A DNA stretch of 64,000 bases, taken from NCBI GenBank assembly GCA_020809705.1, contig CP085828.1, positions 6,758,001-6,822,000 of the forward strand, written 5' to 3'. Origin of the DNA: Calonectria ilicicola (Eukaryota > Ascomycota > Sordariomycetes > Hypocreales > Nectriaceae). This document shows positions 55,094 to 64,000 of the stretch, one piece after another. The translations under genes were made by a program, and so were the position numbers. The notes beneath the pieces are model-generated. The model searched no databases. It saw only the letters and a program-made list of their open reading frames with translations, and was not told the DNA's origin. Numbering within the stretch: position 1 is the first letter of the stretch; each line of letters starts with the position of its first letter.

Positions 55094-57298
55094 GCTCAAT
55101 CGTTCGTAATCCGTCCCATCTCGTCACGTTTCTTTTTCCACATCTGCTCTGGCGCGTGGCTCTAAGACAAAAGGGAGGGAGGGCAAGGAAAAAGAAAGGA
55201 CTGGGAAAAGGGCGGTGGTCAGCTCTGCACCAGCGCAGCTCAGCTGGATGTCCACATACAGTAGCGTAGCGTGGCATCAATAAAGTAACCTGCCCATATA
55301 ATATCAGTGCGCTACTTTACCACATACACCGCAGGGCGGAATCGCGATCCCGGATTGGCAACCAGGGCGACCTTGGGCGCCCCGAAATCAAACCCAAATG
55401 GTCAATAAATAGAACAACTAATGCAAATCCCTGCCTTTTCGCCCGCGCGCGCCCAACGACAACGTCACAATCTGCCAGTGTATTCTTGTTCCTCTCACCC
55501 AGCAGCTTATTGCTGAATGTACCGCCCGCCACCTGATTCGCCCGCCCAGAGGACCCAGGAAAGCAGGGGGTGTCACGGGTTAAGAGAAATTCACTAATCA
55601 GTAATCTCAATTCCCACCTAGAGGGGGAAAAAAAGTACGCCGCCCGCCCCATAATTTTATGTGGTTTTTTTTTTACTTATTCCCTACCCTATCCCTTTGG
55701 GCCGCTCTCGTCGTATTTACTTGGGGACCGGGTTCTGTAACCGTTGGTACATACATATGTACTTGTTGGGTATTGATTAAGTCTTCGCACTAGCAACAAT
55801 AGCAGTGGCCCTATGTACCGCGCGCGCATGCGTGTCGAAAAGTTGGATTCCACGCTATGCTTCCCCGACTGGGCAGGAGAGTGAGTGAGTGAGTGTTGTT
55901 GTCGTGTTGGTTTTTTTTTTTTCATCATTCATTCATTAGCACCTACCTAAAGCAACCCAAAGTCTTTTTTTACGTACGAGCGTCGTGGAGTACGAGCTTG
56001 TCAGCGATTTCACGTCTATTGGCATTTAGCTCCGGAGCTGGGGCCTCGGTGTGTCAGCCTCCATTTCGTGTATGCCCGTCATGGGCTGAGGAGCTGCCCT
56101 CGGCTGCCGGACTTGAATGATATCCATTTTATCTCGTCTTGCAACATTTGTCAAGGACTGGCCCCAACGAGCGCCACATAACGCATCTTTTTCATGATCC
56201 ATGTTGCATTTTTTCCCTCTCCCTCCCCCGGCCTCGCGTTATCAGTGATGTGATGTGTAATGGGTAGCAGCTAAGTCTTGATTTCCTTCTGGCGGGCCAA
56301 CAAGAACCACACAGGTCGGCGGCATGTCACAGCGGGCATGCGCCCCTCACCCCAATGGATCCCATTCGCCGGTGATTGCCTCATTCTGCTGCATCTTGCT
56401 GGTTACTCGTCGAAATATAGTGCCCAGTGCGGCACGTGATGGTAGGCTCACGCAAAGCGCGACGGGGGTGGCTGGGTGAACCTGGAGCCTGGACCCTCGG
56501 ACAGGGAGCAGGGGTGGACTAACCAAAAGTCACGGAGACTCCTCTGTTTTGGCAGAGTACGAAAATACCCTGTCAGGCCGCTTCTCCGGCGGTGTCGACG
56601 GTTGCGGTGACTGGCTGGTGTCGCGATACCCACCGGCCATGACTGATAAATGGCTAATGATTATGTCTGTTGGTTGTGTGTGTGAGTGTGTGTGTGTGTG
56701 TGGCGGCCAAGTGTGTGTGTGCAAGATGCATGGCGAGCAAAGAGGAGGAGGTACTAGGCGGTATGGAGTACATGCACTGGTACTTACTCACATACAAGTT
56801 GGTGGTTGGTTGGCTGGCGCTTCAAGGGGGGTTTAGTGTTTTTTTTTCCTTACTTCTTTCTATTTTCCGTTGCCTGCCATTGGCCGGCGCAGGGGCGTGT
56901 TTTGCAAGGGCAGTATGTCTAGTAGGCGAAACGGACAAAGTATTAGTCTAGTCGCCCGCTAGGTACAATGCAATCAATGATTGATTCATTGTCAAAAACA
57001 GGCGTCGCATGGTGGCAGCGATCCATTCCCAGGGCGCATCCTCATGCCATTAACCTAGCTTATTAACTCATTACGGATACAACTATCGCCTGCACGGAGC
57101 TGCACCATATCTGTGACATGACATGTATTTGCCGTTGCCGTCTCCGTTCCTGGGAGGGGAAAGAGAGATAGTACACGCTTGCGCCTACATGTCAAAACCG
57201 CAACAGGATAGGACAGGCCCCAGTCAGGACAGGACGAATACCTGCCTCATGGTCGGTCGTGTTGGTCGTGTCAAGTTGAATTGAACCACCCCCGAGCC

Positions 57299-57324
57299 CG
57301 CACCGTACCGCACCGTACCGCACC
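57299..57324. repeat. CACCGTACCG tandem repeat (about 2.5 copies)
   Basis: A 10-bp unit is repeated without spacer. Confidence 0.8.
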
Positions 57325-57473
57325 TATTGGTCTTGGGTCCGGTTGCCAAGTCTCAAAAAAAAAAAATCCCGGATTTTGCATTCACACACCAACCGAGAGA
57401 GGGATTCGTCCAATTTTTTCCCCTCTCATCTGACCCAGTGCGTTGGTACCGTTGGAAGACCGACTACTACACT

Positions 57474-57500
57474 CACACACACACACACACACGCACACAC
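57474..57500. repeat. (CA)n microsatellite
   Basis: About 13 CA units with one CG interruption. Confidence 0.85.
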
Positions 57501-59045
57501 TCCTCTCGCTCACTCACAGACGCACACGTTGACTTAATTTTTTTCATCCTCTTTTTTTACTCGCCCCTACCATTCAGTCTAATCTAACCTAACCTAACGA
57601 GATACCCTTCCACTCTATCTCGTTCCCTTTCCCTGCATTCCCTCCCTTCCTCGACATTTTTTTTTCCCTTTACCCTTTCTCCTCTTTTCTCCCCTCTCAC
57701 CCTTCCACCACCTGAGCGTAGGCGTTCTCCGTCGCGCTGCCGCGCTCGTCCTTCTTCCTTTTGTCATCATCTACTTGGCCGGCGCTCCACCCATCCCCAC
57801 CTGACAAGGCCGATTCCACTGCCCATAATAGCCTTTTTGGTCAGGCCTCTTGTCCACTTATTGTTACTTATTCCTTCGACGAGATAGCCTCTCCTTACTA
57901 TCTTGTTGCACGCCCAAAGCCCAAAGAGAAAAAAAAAAAAGACTATACGACGCCGGCGGTGCCCCCCTACAAGGACCGTCGTGCAACGTTTCACATACGC
58001 GTTTTACGCCGTCGCGTTCCCGTCCCTCTATCGCATCCCCGAGCGATTTCGGGATTTCGACTCATTTCTTTCGGTGAGGAACCGCTCTCCACCCGGCGTC
58101 GGTTCTTTTTTTGGGTTTTTTTTATCCCTCCCCATAAGGATCGGCGCCCCGACACAGCGCCAGAGGAGCCATTGCAGAAACATCGGCCACAGCTCCCTGC
58201 AGGGGTGGGCGCGCCCAAGCCAAGAAAGTGGGCTTATTCTGCGCCAAGGTCAAGGGGGGGTGAACAGAGACAAAGCGCATTATTTGGTCGTTGGGTCAAG
58301 ACACGCCATCGCGCGGTGCCGTCGCTCGCTCGCATCGCATCGCCAACGCCAAACCGAAAAAGAAGCAGCTGGGCGGGACGGCAGACGGGGAAGTGGGAAG
58401 CTGCGCATTGCATTACTCCTGTGCTGCTGTGTTGTGCCAGCCCAGTCCGGCCGCGCTTCCAGCGGGAAGACGGTTGTCGTCCAATTTGATTCCATCTGCA
58501 TCAAGCAAGGCCGTTGTGCCAACTTTTCTTCTTCCTAGTCCTTCTTGCCCACTACGTCCCGGCTTTTTTCTTTTTTCTTCATCTCCTTCTCCTCCTCTTT
58601 CCGTCCTAATCGCCGTATCCCTCCCCCCCCTGCCGCCCATCGTCGACACATCTTACATTTGAGGCAGACGCCCCCCGCGACGCACCCTTCACCAATCTCA
58701 CCTTACGCTTCGCCTACCTCCTCCCCCTCCACGTCTCGCTTCCAGGTTTCTGGTCCTAGGCCTTCAGCTATCGGCGCTCCCGGTCCGTCGGCGCCTTTTT
58801 GGAACCCACTCACTGCCATAGGTTCGCATACGACCAGTAAAAAGAGAATTGGCCACCTTGGGTCTCTTTCGTTTTGCGACAGGGGACCCAACCATTTCCT
58901 TCACTACACTAGTAGGGTGGCGATTAGGCATTGGCATTAGGGGACTAGGCGTTGTGGACCACCGCCAAATATTGGTAACCAACAAACACTAGGGCCACTC
59001 GAACCCACTTTCGAACCTGATAATCAGCAATCCAATAAGTTACTA

Positions 59046-59068
59046 ACTATTGCCTCCGAGGCAATAGT
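59046..59068. promoter_or_regulatory. 23-bp perfect inverted repeat upstream of the DUF3716 gene
   Basis: Two 11-bp arms, starting ACTATTGCCTC, are exact reverse complements around a single C. The site ends 140 bp before the start codon. A dimeric regulator site or an RNA hairpin are both possible. A CACGTG E-box lies just downstream, near 59075. Confidence 0.6.
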
Positions 59069-59208
59069 ACATCACGTGCACCCCGGGACCACTATTACTC
59101 TTAGACTAGCTGCTGGTCTTACTAGGTAGCCACTTACACTGTCTCCAATTCCTCGATTGCACACAAGCAAACTGTCCCGCCTTCACTCTTCCTCAATTCT
59201 GGTCCGCC

Positions 59209-62091
59209 ATGGCCATCACAGACGAAGAGGCGGCGTGGGACGCCCTCCCCGCCAACGAGCATCGATCAGTATGGAATGAGACGGAGCGCAACTTTTGGTC
59301 CGAGCAGGATCGCCTTAACGAGGCAGCTGACAATGAGGCCGACAAGCACTACCAGAACGCCATCACCGACGCCAAGGTGGAATTGAGCCACTTGACTGGC
59401 CGCCGGAGCCTGCTGGCAGAGTCGCAGCAGCGCCTGGTCAAGGAGCTGGCCAAGATCGAGGAGGAGCTTGGATGCGTGTCGCAGGCTTGCGAAGAAAAGG
59501 CCGAACGTCTTAACAGGATCGAGCAAGAGTTTCGCGATGGCCAGCAAGTTCGACTTGAGAACCGACAAAAGATTAGAAAGACAATGCGAAAGTTTTTCAA
59601 GGAAAAGCGTGGCGAAGACCCGAACGGTGTAGACCACGAGGACCTGGAGATGGACACAGTCGCATCGGCGTCGGACTCGACCTCCGCGCGACCCAGAGTC
59701 AATGGCATCGCCGCCTCAGAACGAAACGGCTACCGAGAGCCAAGAGAGCCCGCTGAACCTACAACGGACGACGACTCGAGAATGGAAGGCGTGGAGCTAC
59801 AAAATGGGGACCATGTTCGCAGCGACAAGTCAGGTGCAGATTCCATTGTGGACGTGATTGATGCCGACGGCAACGTCATTGGTCCGGTGGAGCGCATTGA
59901 GCCATGGAACCAGTGGGTCGAAGCCATCCAGGACCTCGAGATTCTGCGGCCCGTAAAGATTCGCCGCGGTCGCCGCTTCAACGATGCTCACCTCGCCACT
60001 ATTTACGAGCGCACCGAGGCCAAGGGCGTCAAGTGGCTGTCTTGCATGATTCAGGCTACCGGTAACGTCCAAAGCAAGCGATGCCAATCATGCGATAAGA
60101 ACCAGGGTGCATTCGATGACTGCATTATTGTTGGCGGCGATTTGTTCCAGAAGTGCGGCAACTGCGAGTGGAACCGCCAGGGGTGTCACGGAGCTTCTGG
60201 AGACTTCATTGATATCCTGGCGTCTAAGCGGCGACATCGACTTAGGGACTCTAGAGATTCTATGGATGACAGCAGCCCTACACAACGAGACCACCCGATT
60301 ATTGACGTCCACTCCAGGCGAGAACCGGAGTATGTGCCCCATATCGAGAAGCAAGCACCCCCTCTACCCCCGCCTCCTCTACCGCCTATGCACACCCATC
60401 CGCCATCACATCCGCATCCACATTCACAACCACTTCCTGTGCTGGCCCCTCAGCCACTGCATCACGTTGACAGGGACAGGGCCCATCCCAGCACTGAGAT
60501 GATGGATACGCCTATGAAGGATGGACCTATTGTCAATGGTGGCCATTTTGTCCGCGAACCCGAGCAGATGCCGACGCCTCAGGAATACCGAGTAACGCCT
60601 GGCTTTACACCTGCTAACATGTCCAGGAGTAGGCCTCCCTCTGCGGATCGTCCTACACCGACGTCGTTGCACATTGAGCCTTCTCCTCAACCTACAGAGT
60701 CCTTCTCTGACGATGTGGAGGAAATTACACAGGATTCACTGGCCCTGAAACATAACGGTGCAACTTACACCTACCCCGATTGCGTTGAAGGTGTGCCTCT
60801 GGAGAAGATCGACGAGAGCCACCCTTACTGGGAGCCCAACTGGCCCAACGTTCGCACCTTGATCGAACCCCAATTGGCTAAGTGGCGAGAGAAGCATGCT
60901 GCTGCTATTGAGGCTGGTCCCAAACAGGAGAGGGGCGGTTCATCCAAGTATCAGATCGGACGGCAAGTCAACCGAGGTATCAAAATCCTTGAATTTCTCG
61001 AGGAGGGTGACATCAGCCCGTACCAGTTGCTTAGCAAGAAGTACATTTCGTCCGGCAAAGGTGGCATTTGCTCATATGATACCCTCTTCCGTCTTTCCGA
61101 GACAATGTCGGAGCTGGCCAAGTTCAAGCTGGACATTAAGCCCGTTGAGTGGATGCGACAGCGACTATACGAACTGATCCAGACCGAAGGCGCCAGCTTT
61201 AACCTGCCCCGAACAATTCACGACTTTTACCACGACCCCAAGCTGACAGCCCTTCGATACAAGCATGGCTACAAGAACATTGGCCGACCATCTGGTATGA
61301 AGAGTGGTCGTCACAGTTTGGGCAGCCCTAACCACACGCCAAAGCCCCTTAAGAAGCGCAAGAGCCTTCACTCTCTTGCAAGCACCCCGCGTGACACCCC
61401 TTTCGTAGATCAGTCACCGCTGGCGACCCACGTGGCCCTTCCTCCCGACAGTCCCTATGCCGCCATCCACAAGCGTACCAAGATTCATTCTCCCGCCCCG
61501 ATGGGCATGCGGGATGAGTTTGCGACCTACGACCACTCTGACGCGGATTCCTGGAGCGGTGTTCCTATTAGAAGAAGTGATTACCGTCTCTACCAGGTCA
61601 AGACACGTCACTATACGAGTTCGACACATGTCACTCAGTACTGGTCGTGGATGGAGGATGACCAATCGTTTGAGCATCAGGTGCTTAAGAATCTTCACCC
61701 TGTGGCGTGGGGTGTACACAAGGATCCCATTGATTTCCACCTCAACATGGAAGAAATCGCGGAGGTGGTCTGGAACATTGAAGCGCTTCGAATCCACGTC
61801 ATTATGCGCGGCGACGGTTCAGTCTTGTCCAAGAAGGACGGCCGGCTTCGGGGCGATGTCATGGCTGCTTTCAAGCGTGAGAGAACATTGCGACGATTCT
61901 TGAACTTCTGCCGAGAGCGAGGTGTCAAGATGTTGAAACAGTCAACGTAAGTAAACCCCTAACGCGATGGATGTGTGCCGAATTAAACTAACACGCCCAA
62001 TAGTGAAGAGCTTGACCGTCGCTGGATGCACATGCAGTCAGAGCAGCTCCCTGACGAGAACGGAAAACCTAGCAAGGATCTGATGGCTTAG
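59209..62091 (+). CDS. DUF3716-type Cys-cluster protein
   Basis: Exons are 59209-61946 and 62004-62091 (941 aa); the 57-bp intron has an ACTAAC branch. An N-terminal coiled coil covers about residues 40-130 and a basic stretch follows. At about 292-330 is a Cys cluster (C-x2-C, C, C-x2-C, C) with the CGNCEWNRQGC signature of DUF3716. A Pro/His-rich, probably disordered middle follows. The C-terminal half has two conserved blocks: about 520-690 (a helical region with WPNVRTLIEPQLAKW) and about 795-925 (including VVWNIEALRIHVI and RERTLRRFLNFCRERG). The overall layout suggests a nuclear or chromatin-associated protein, but this is inference and no function is known. Confidence 0.75.
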
Positions 62092-63281
62092 CTGGCCAAA
62101 CCTGAAGAGGTTTAATCCGTCCTCACAACGAAATGGGGCATGTGCCTGGAGCTCCCTTTGAGGAGCCTAGTGGCGTTTTCTTATCAAAGACATTATTAGA
62201 ACCAGAGACCTGGCCTATCGGGAAAGCAATTTCTCGATAGCTGGCACCCGGCCCAGTCGGGCAGGCGCTGAGTCTCGGGTCGGATACATTCGCCATTCGT
62301 GTCTGAGTGGTTTTGCTTTTTCCCTTTTTCACTCAGCAACACACGTACACACCCGACGGTTATGAGACCGGTAATTTCGATGCACACTGTTTGTTTTTCT
62401 TTCTTGGTCTTTTATTGCGCCCTTGTCGGGCGATCCAGTCTCATACCCAAACTGGAACACGCATACTGGCGTCATGTCGGAGAGACGTGGGGGGATGATT
62501 TTGCTGTGCATACGACCCCAGTTATTATCCAGACGCAATGTGGCGCATCTACCCCACAGTGTGTTGTCTCTCAGTCGTTATTACATTACTCACTTATTTT
62601 ATTTCCTTAGTGTTTTTTTTTTTTTTTTTTCAAACATCTCTTACTCCAAGTTTTGGTATTCTGATAGAGGGGATCGATTTTACTCGATCCCCACCCGCCA
62701 ACACTGGACCTGCTATTAGGGAAGAGTTCAAAGAAAGTTATGGTTTCGAGACCGCGTATGGCATGGGGAAAAAAGAAATCGGGTTTTTTTCATTTACTAG
62801 TTCCATCATTTTTCATTTACTCTTTTTTTTTTTTCTTGGCTCTTGGTTTGGTTCATGATACGAAATGGGCGGGCTGGGCCGGTTCGGGTTTCGGTTTAGG
62901 AACGGAACGGAACGGACAAAGTGGGGGCGCGAGAGAAATAAATATGCGCCAAACTATGGGAGTGGGCGCTCGTCTGAGCGGGCGAGAGATAACTAGCGCG
63001 TGAGAGTTTAACAAAGTAAAATTCTTCTTCTTCAGTTTCATAATGGGTCTTTTGATTTTGATTCTCCTTCTTTCGTCCCGTCCGTGTTGGACCGGGAGAG
63101 GGCATTCCTAACTGACATTATTTTTTCTAAAACATGATTTTTGTGTGTGACTCGTTGTGAAAGTGTGCTTCTATCCATGAAACCCAAAAAATCCGGCCCG
63201 TACCCGTATAGGAACTACAAATTACTTGATACTAATCTCCCAACAGAAACAACAGCCCGCTTCTCTACTTGTTTAAACATC
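62092..63281. other. Convergent 3' intergenic region with poly-T
   Basis: 1190 bp between converging stops, rich in T runs, including T18 at 62613-62630. No gene is supported. Confidence 0.6.
62613..62630 (+). repeat. T18 homopolymer
   Basis: 18 consecutive T. Confidence 0.9.
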
Positions 63282-64000
63282 TCATGACCGTCTCCTCAGT
63301 GATCGCCCGCCCACCGCGGACACGGTCTCCGCGGCCTTGGTGACGGCGGGCTTCACGTCGCCTCCCAGCATGCGGTTGATGAGAGCTGCCTTGACCTCTT
63401 CGGCTCGTGGGTCGTGATACTCGAGCTGGGTGGGTCGGGGCACATCCTCGGCCACCGGAGCCTCTGAATCACGCAGACTGTCGGAGCGGGCGGCGTCGCT
63501 GCTAGCGTTGGACACGTTGCTGATGGCGCGGCCGAGGATCTGACGACGGCGAGGGCGGGGGACTGCTGGGTGATGGGCAAAAGGGTCATCGTCTGTGGCG
63601 GAGTTGTGAGAGGCTGTGGTGGTTGATGAGCCCATGGACCCAATGAGGCCAGTAAGCTTGGTAGAGAGAGCTTGGCGTTCGGCAGCCTTGGCTTGTCTCC
63701 TGGCTTCATCTGCCTGTTGTTTCCGTTGCTCTTCCTTGCGTTTTTGTTCTACCGTAGTAGCGTCTTCTGCCGGAGGCGAGGTGCGAGTAGCCGCCGCCTT
63801 GGCAGGCTCGGAAACCGTTCTGGGCAGAGGATCACGCTTTGTAGGAGAAGGCGACTTGTTGAGGCGTGTGTTAGACGCTTCAGTGAGGGGTACTTCAGAG
63901 GCATCGTCCTTGGCAAAACTCTCAGATACGGGATGTGTTAAAGCGGTAGCAAAGTCAGCAGTCGCGAGAGAATCATGGGATTCCGACGGTTTCGGTCGTG
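63282..64000 (-). CDS. Partial gene, C-terminal part; charged, disordered protein
   Basis: The minus-strand frame is open from the window edge to a stop at 63282 (239 codons visible). The start lies beyond the window. The visible part is Ser/Thr/Pro-rich, then an Ala/Gln/Arg/Glu/Lys helix (KRKEEQRKQQADEARRQAK), then RRRQILGRAISNVSNAS and a DPRAEEVKAALINRMLGG block near the end. The helical and terminal blocks look conserved, but I do not recognise the family. Confidence 0.7.
   Translation of the reverse strand, partial: RPKPSESHDSLATADFATALTHPVSESFAKDDASEVPLTEASNTRLNKSPSPTKRDPLPRTVSEPAKAAATRTSPPAEDATTVEQKRKEEQRKQQADEARRQAKAAERQALSTKLTGLIGSMGSSTTTASHNSATDDDPFAHHPAVPRPRRRQILGRAISNVSNASSDAARSDSLRDSEAPVAEDVPRPTQLEYHDPRAEEVKAALINRMLGGDVKPAVTKAAETVSAVGGRSLRRRS

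Larger units (their letters stand above)
53055..59208. other. 6-kb gene-poor region between CHS7 and the DUF3716 gene
   Basis: No gene is supported. The stretch has microsatellites, a G-rich run, long poly-T, and from about 57540 a pyrimidine-rich zone resembling a long leader or promoter. Short open frames encode runs of Ser, Pro and His-Thr typical of simple repeats. Confidence 0.5.

Noticed and set aside
57575..57600. Telomere-like CTAACCTAACCTAACG repeat
   Set aside because: The unit lacks the CCCTAA form, there are only about three copies, and coding genes flank it on both sides.
1..64000. CRISPR arrays, bacterial operons, insertion sequences
   Set aside because: The genes are intron-bearing fungal nuclear genes, and no spaced direct-repeat array or transposase frame is visible.

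Overview
This is a filamentous ascomycete nuclear window, most likely Sordariomycetes and plausibly Hypocreales. Introns are short (about 50-80 bp) with GT...AG ends and CTAAC-type branch points. A Zn2Cys6 regulator, CHS7, ELG1, UTP8 and other fungus-specific families are present. Intergenic DNA is rich in pyrimidine leaders and poly-T tracts. I see no CRISPR, operon, rRNA, tRNA or intact transposon. The order-level assignment is inference; the fungal assignment is firm.

Layout. 1-15.9 kb is an ordinary gene-dense block: an alpha-arrestin, a Zn2Cys6 transcription factor, a GTPBP1-like GTPase, LSM3, a predicted mitochondrial expression factor and a DUF8035-type protein with a basic charged tail. 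19-27.2 kb holds UTP8 and ELG1 as a divergent pair, then an Arg/Ser/His-rich protein with a short hydrophobic segment. 29-34.6 kb is the accessory-looking part: a DUF7708 (fungal STAND-type N-terminal) protein and a multi-exon AAA+ ATPase are divergently arranged over a shared 580-bp AT-rich intergenic region. 34.6-47.7 kb is about 13 kb with no supportable gene. 47.7-53 kb holds a Clg1/Pho80-type cyclin, with two nine-codon uORFs, and the chitin-synthase chaperone CHS7. 53-59.2 kb is a second gene-poor stretch with microsatellites, a dense G-run and a 23-bp palindrome just before a DUF3716-type protein. The right edge carries the 3' part of an unrecognised gene on the minus strand.

Most genes are housekeeping and functionally independent: tRNA export/rRNA processing, PCNA unloading, mRNA decay/splicing, cargo ubiquitination and chitin synthase export. 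The one pair that may act together is the DUF7708/AAA+ pair. It is AT-richer than its neighbours, it sits beside the gene desert, and the ATPase shows a strong internal shift in third-position GC. It is the best candidate here for an undescribed system, possibly a self/non-self or stress-response module, but that role is inferred from domain type and arrangement only.

Exon coordinates were derived by hand from frame continuity and splice consensus; no transcript or homology search was available.
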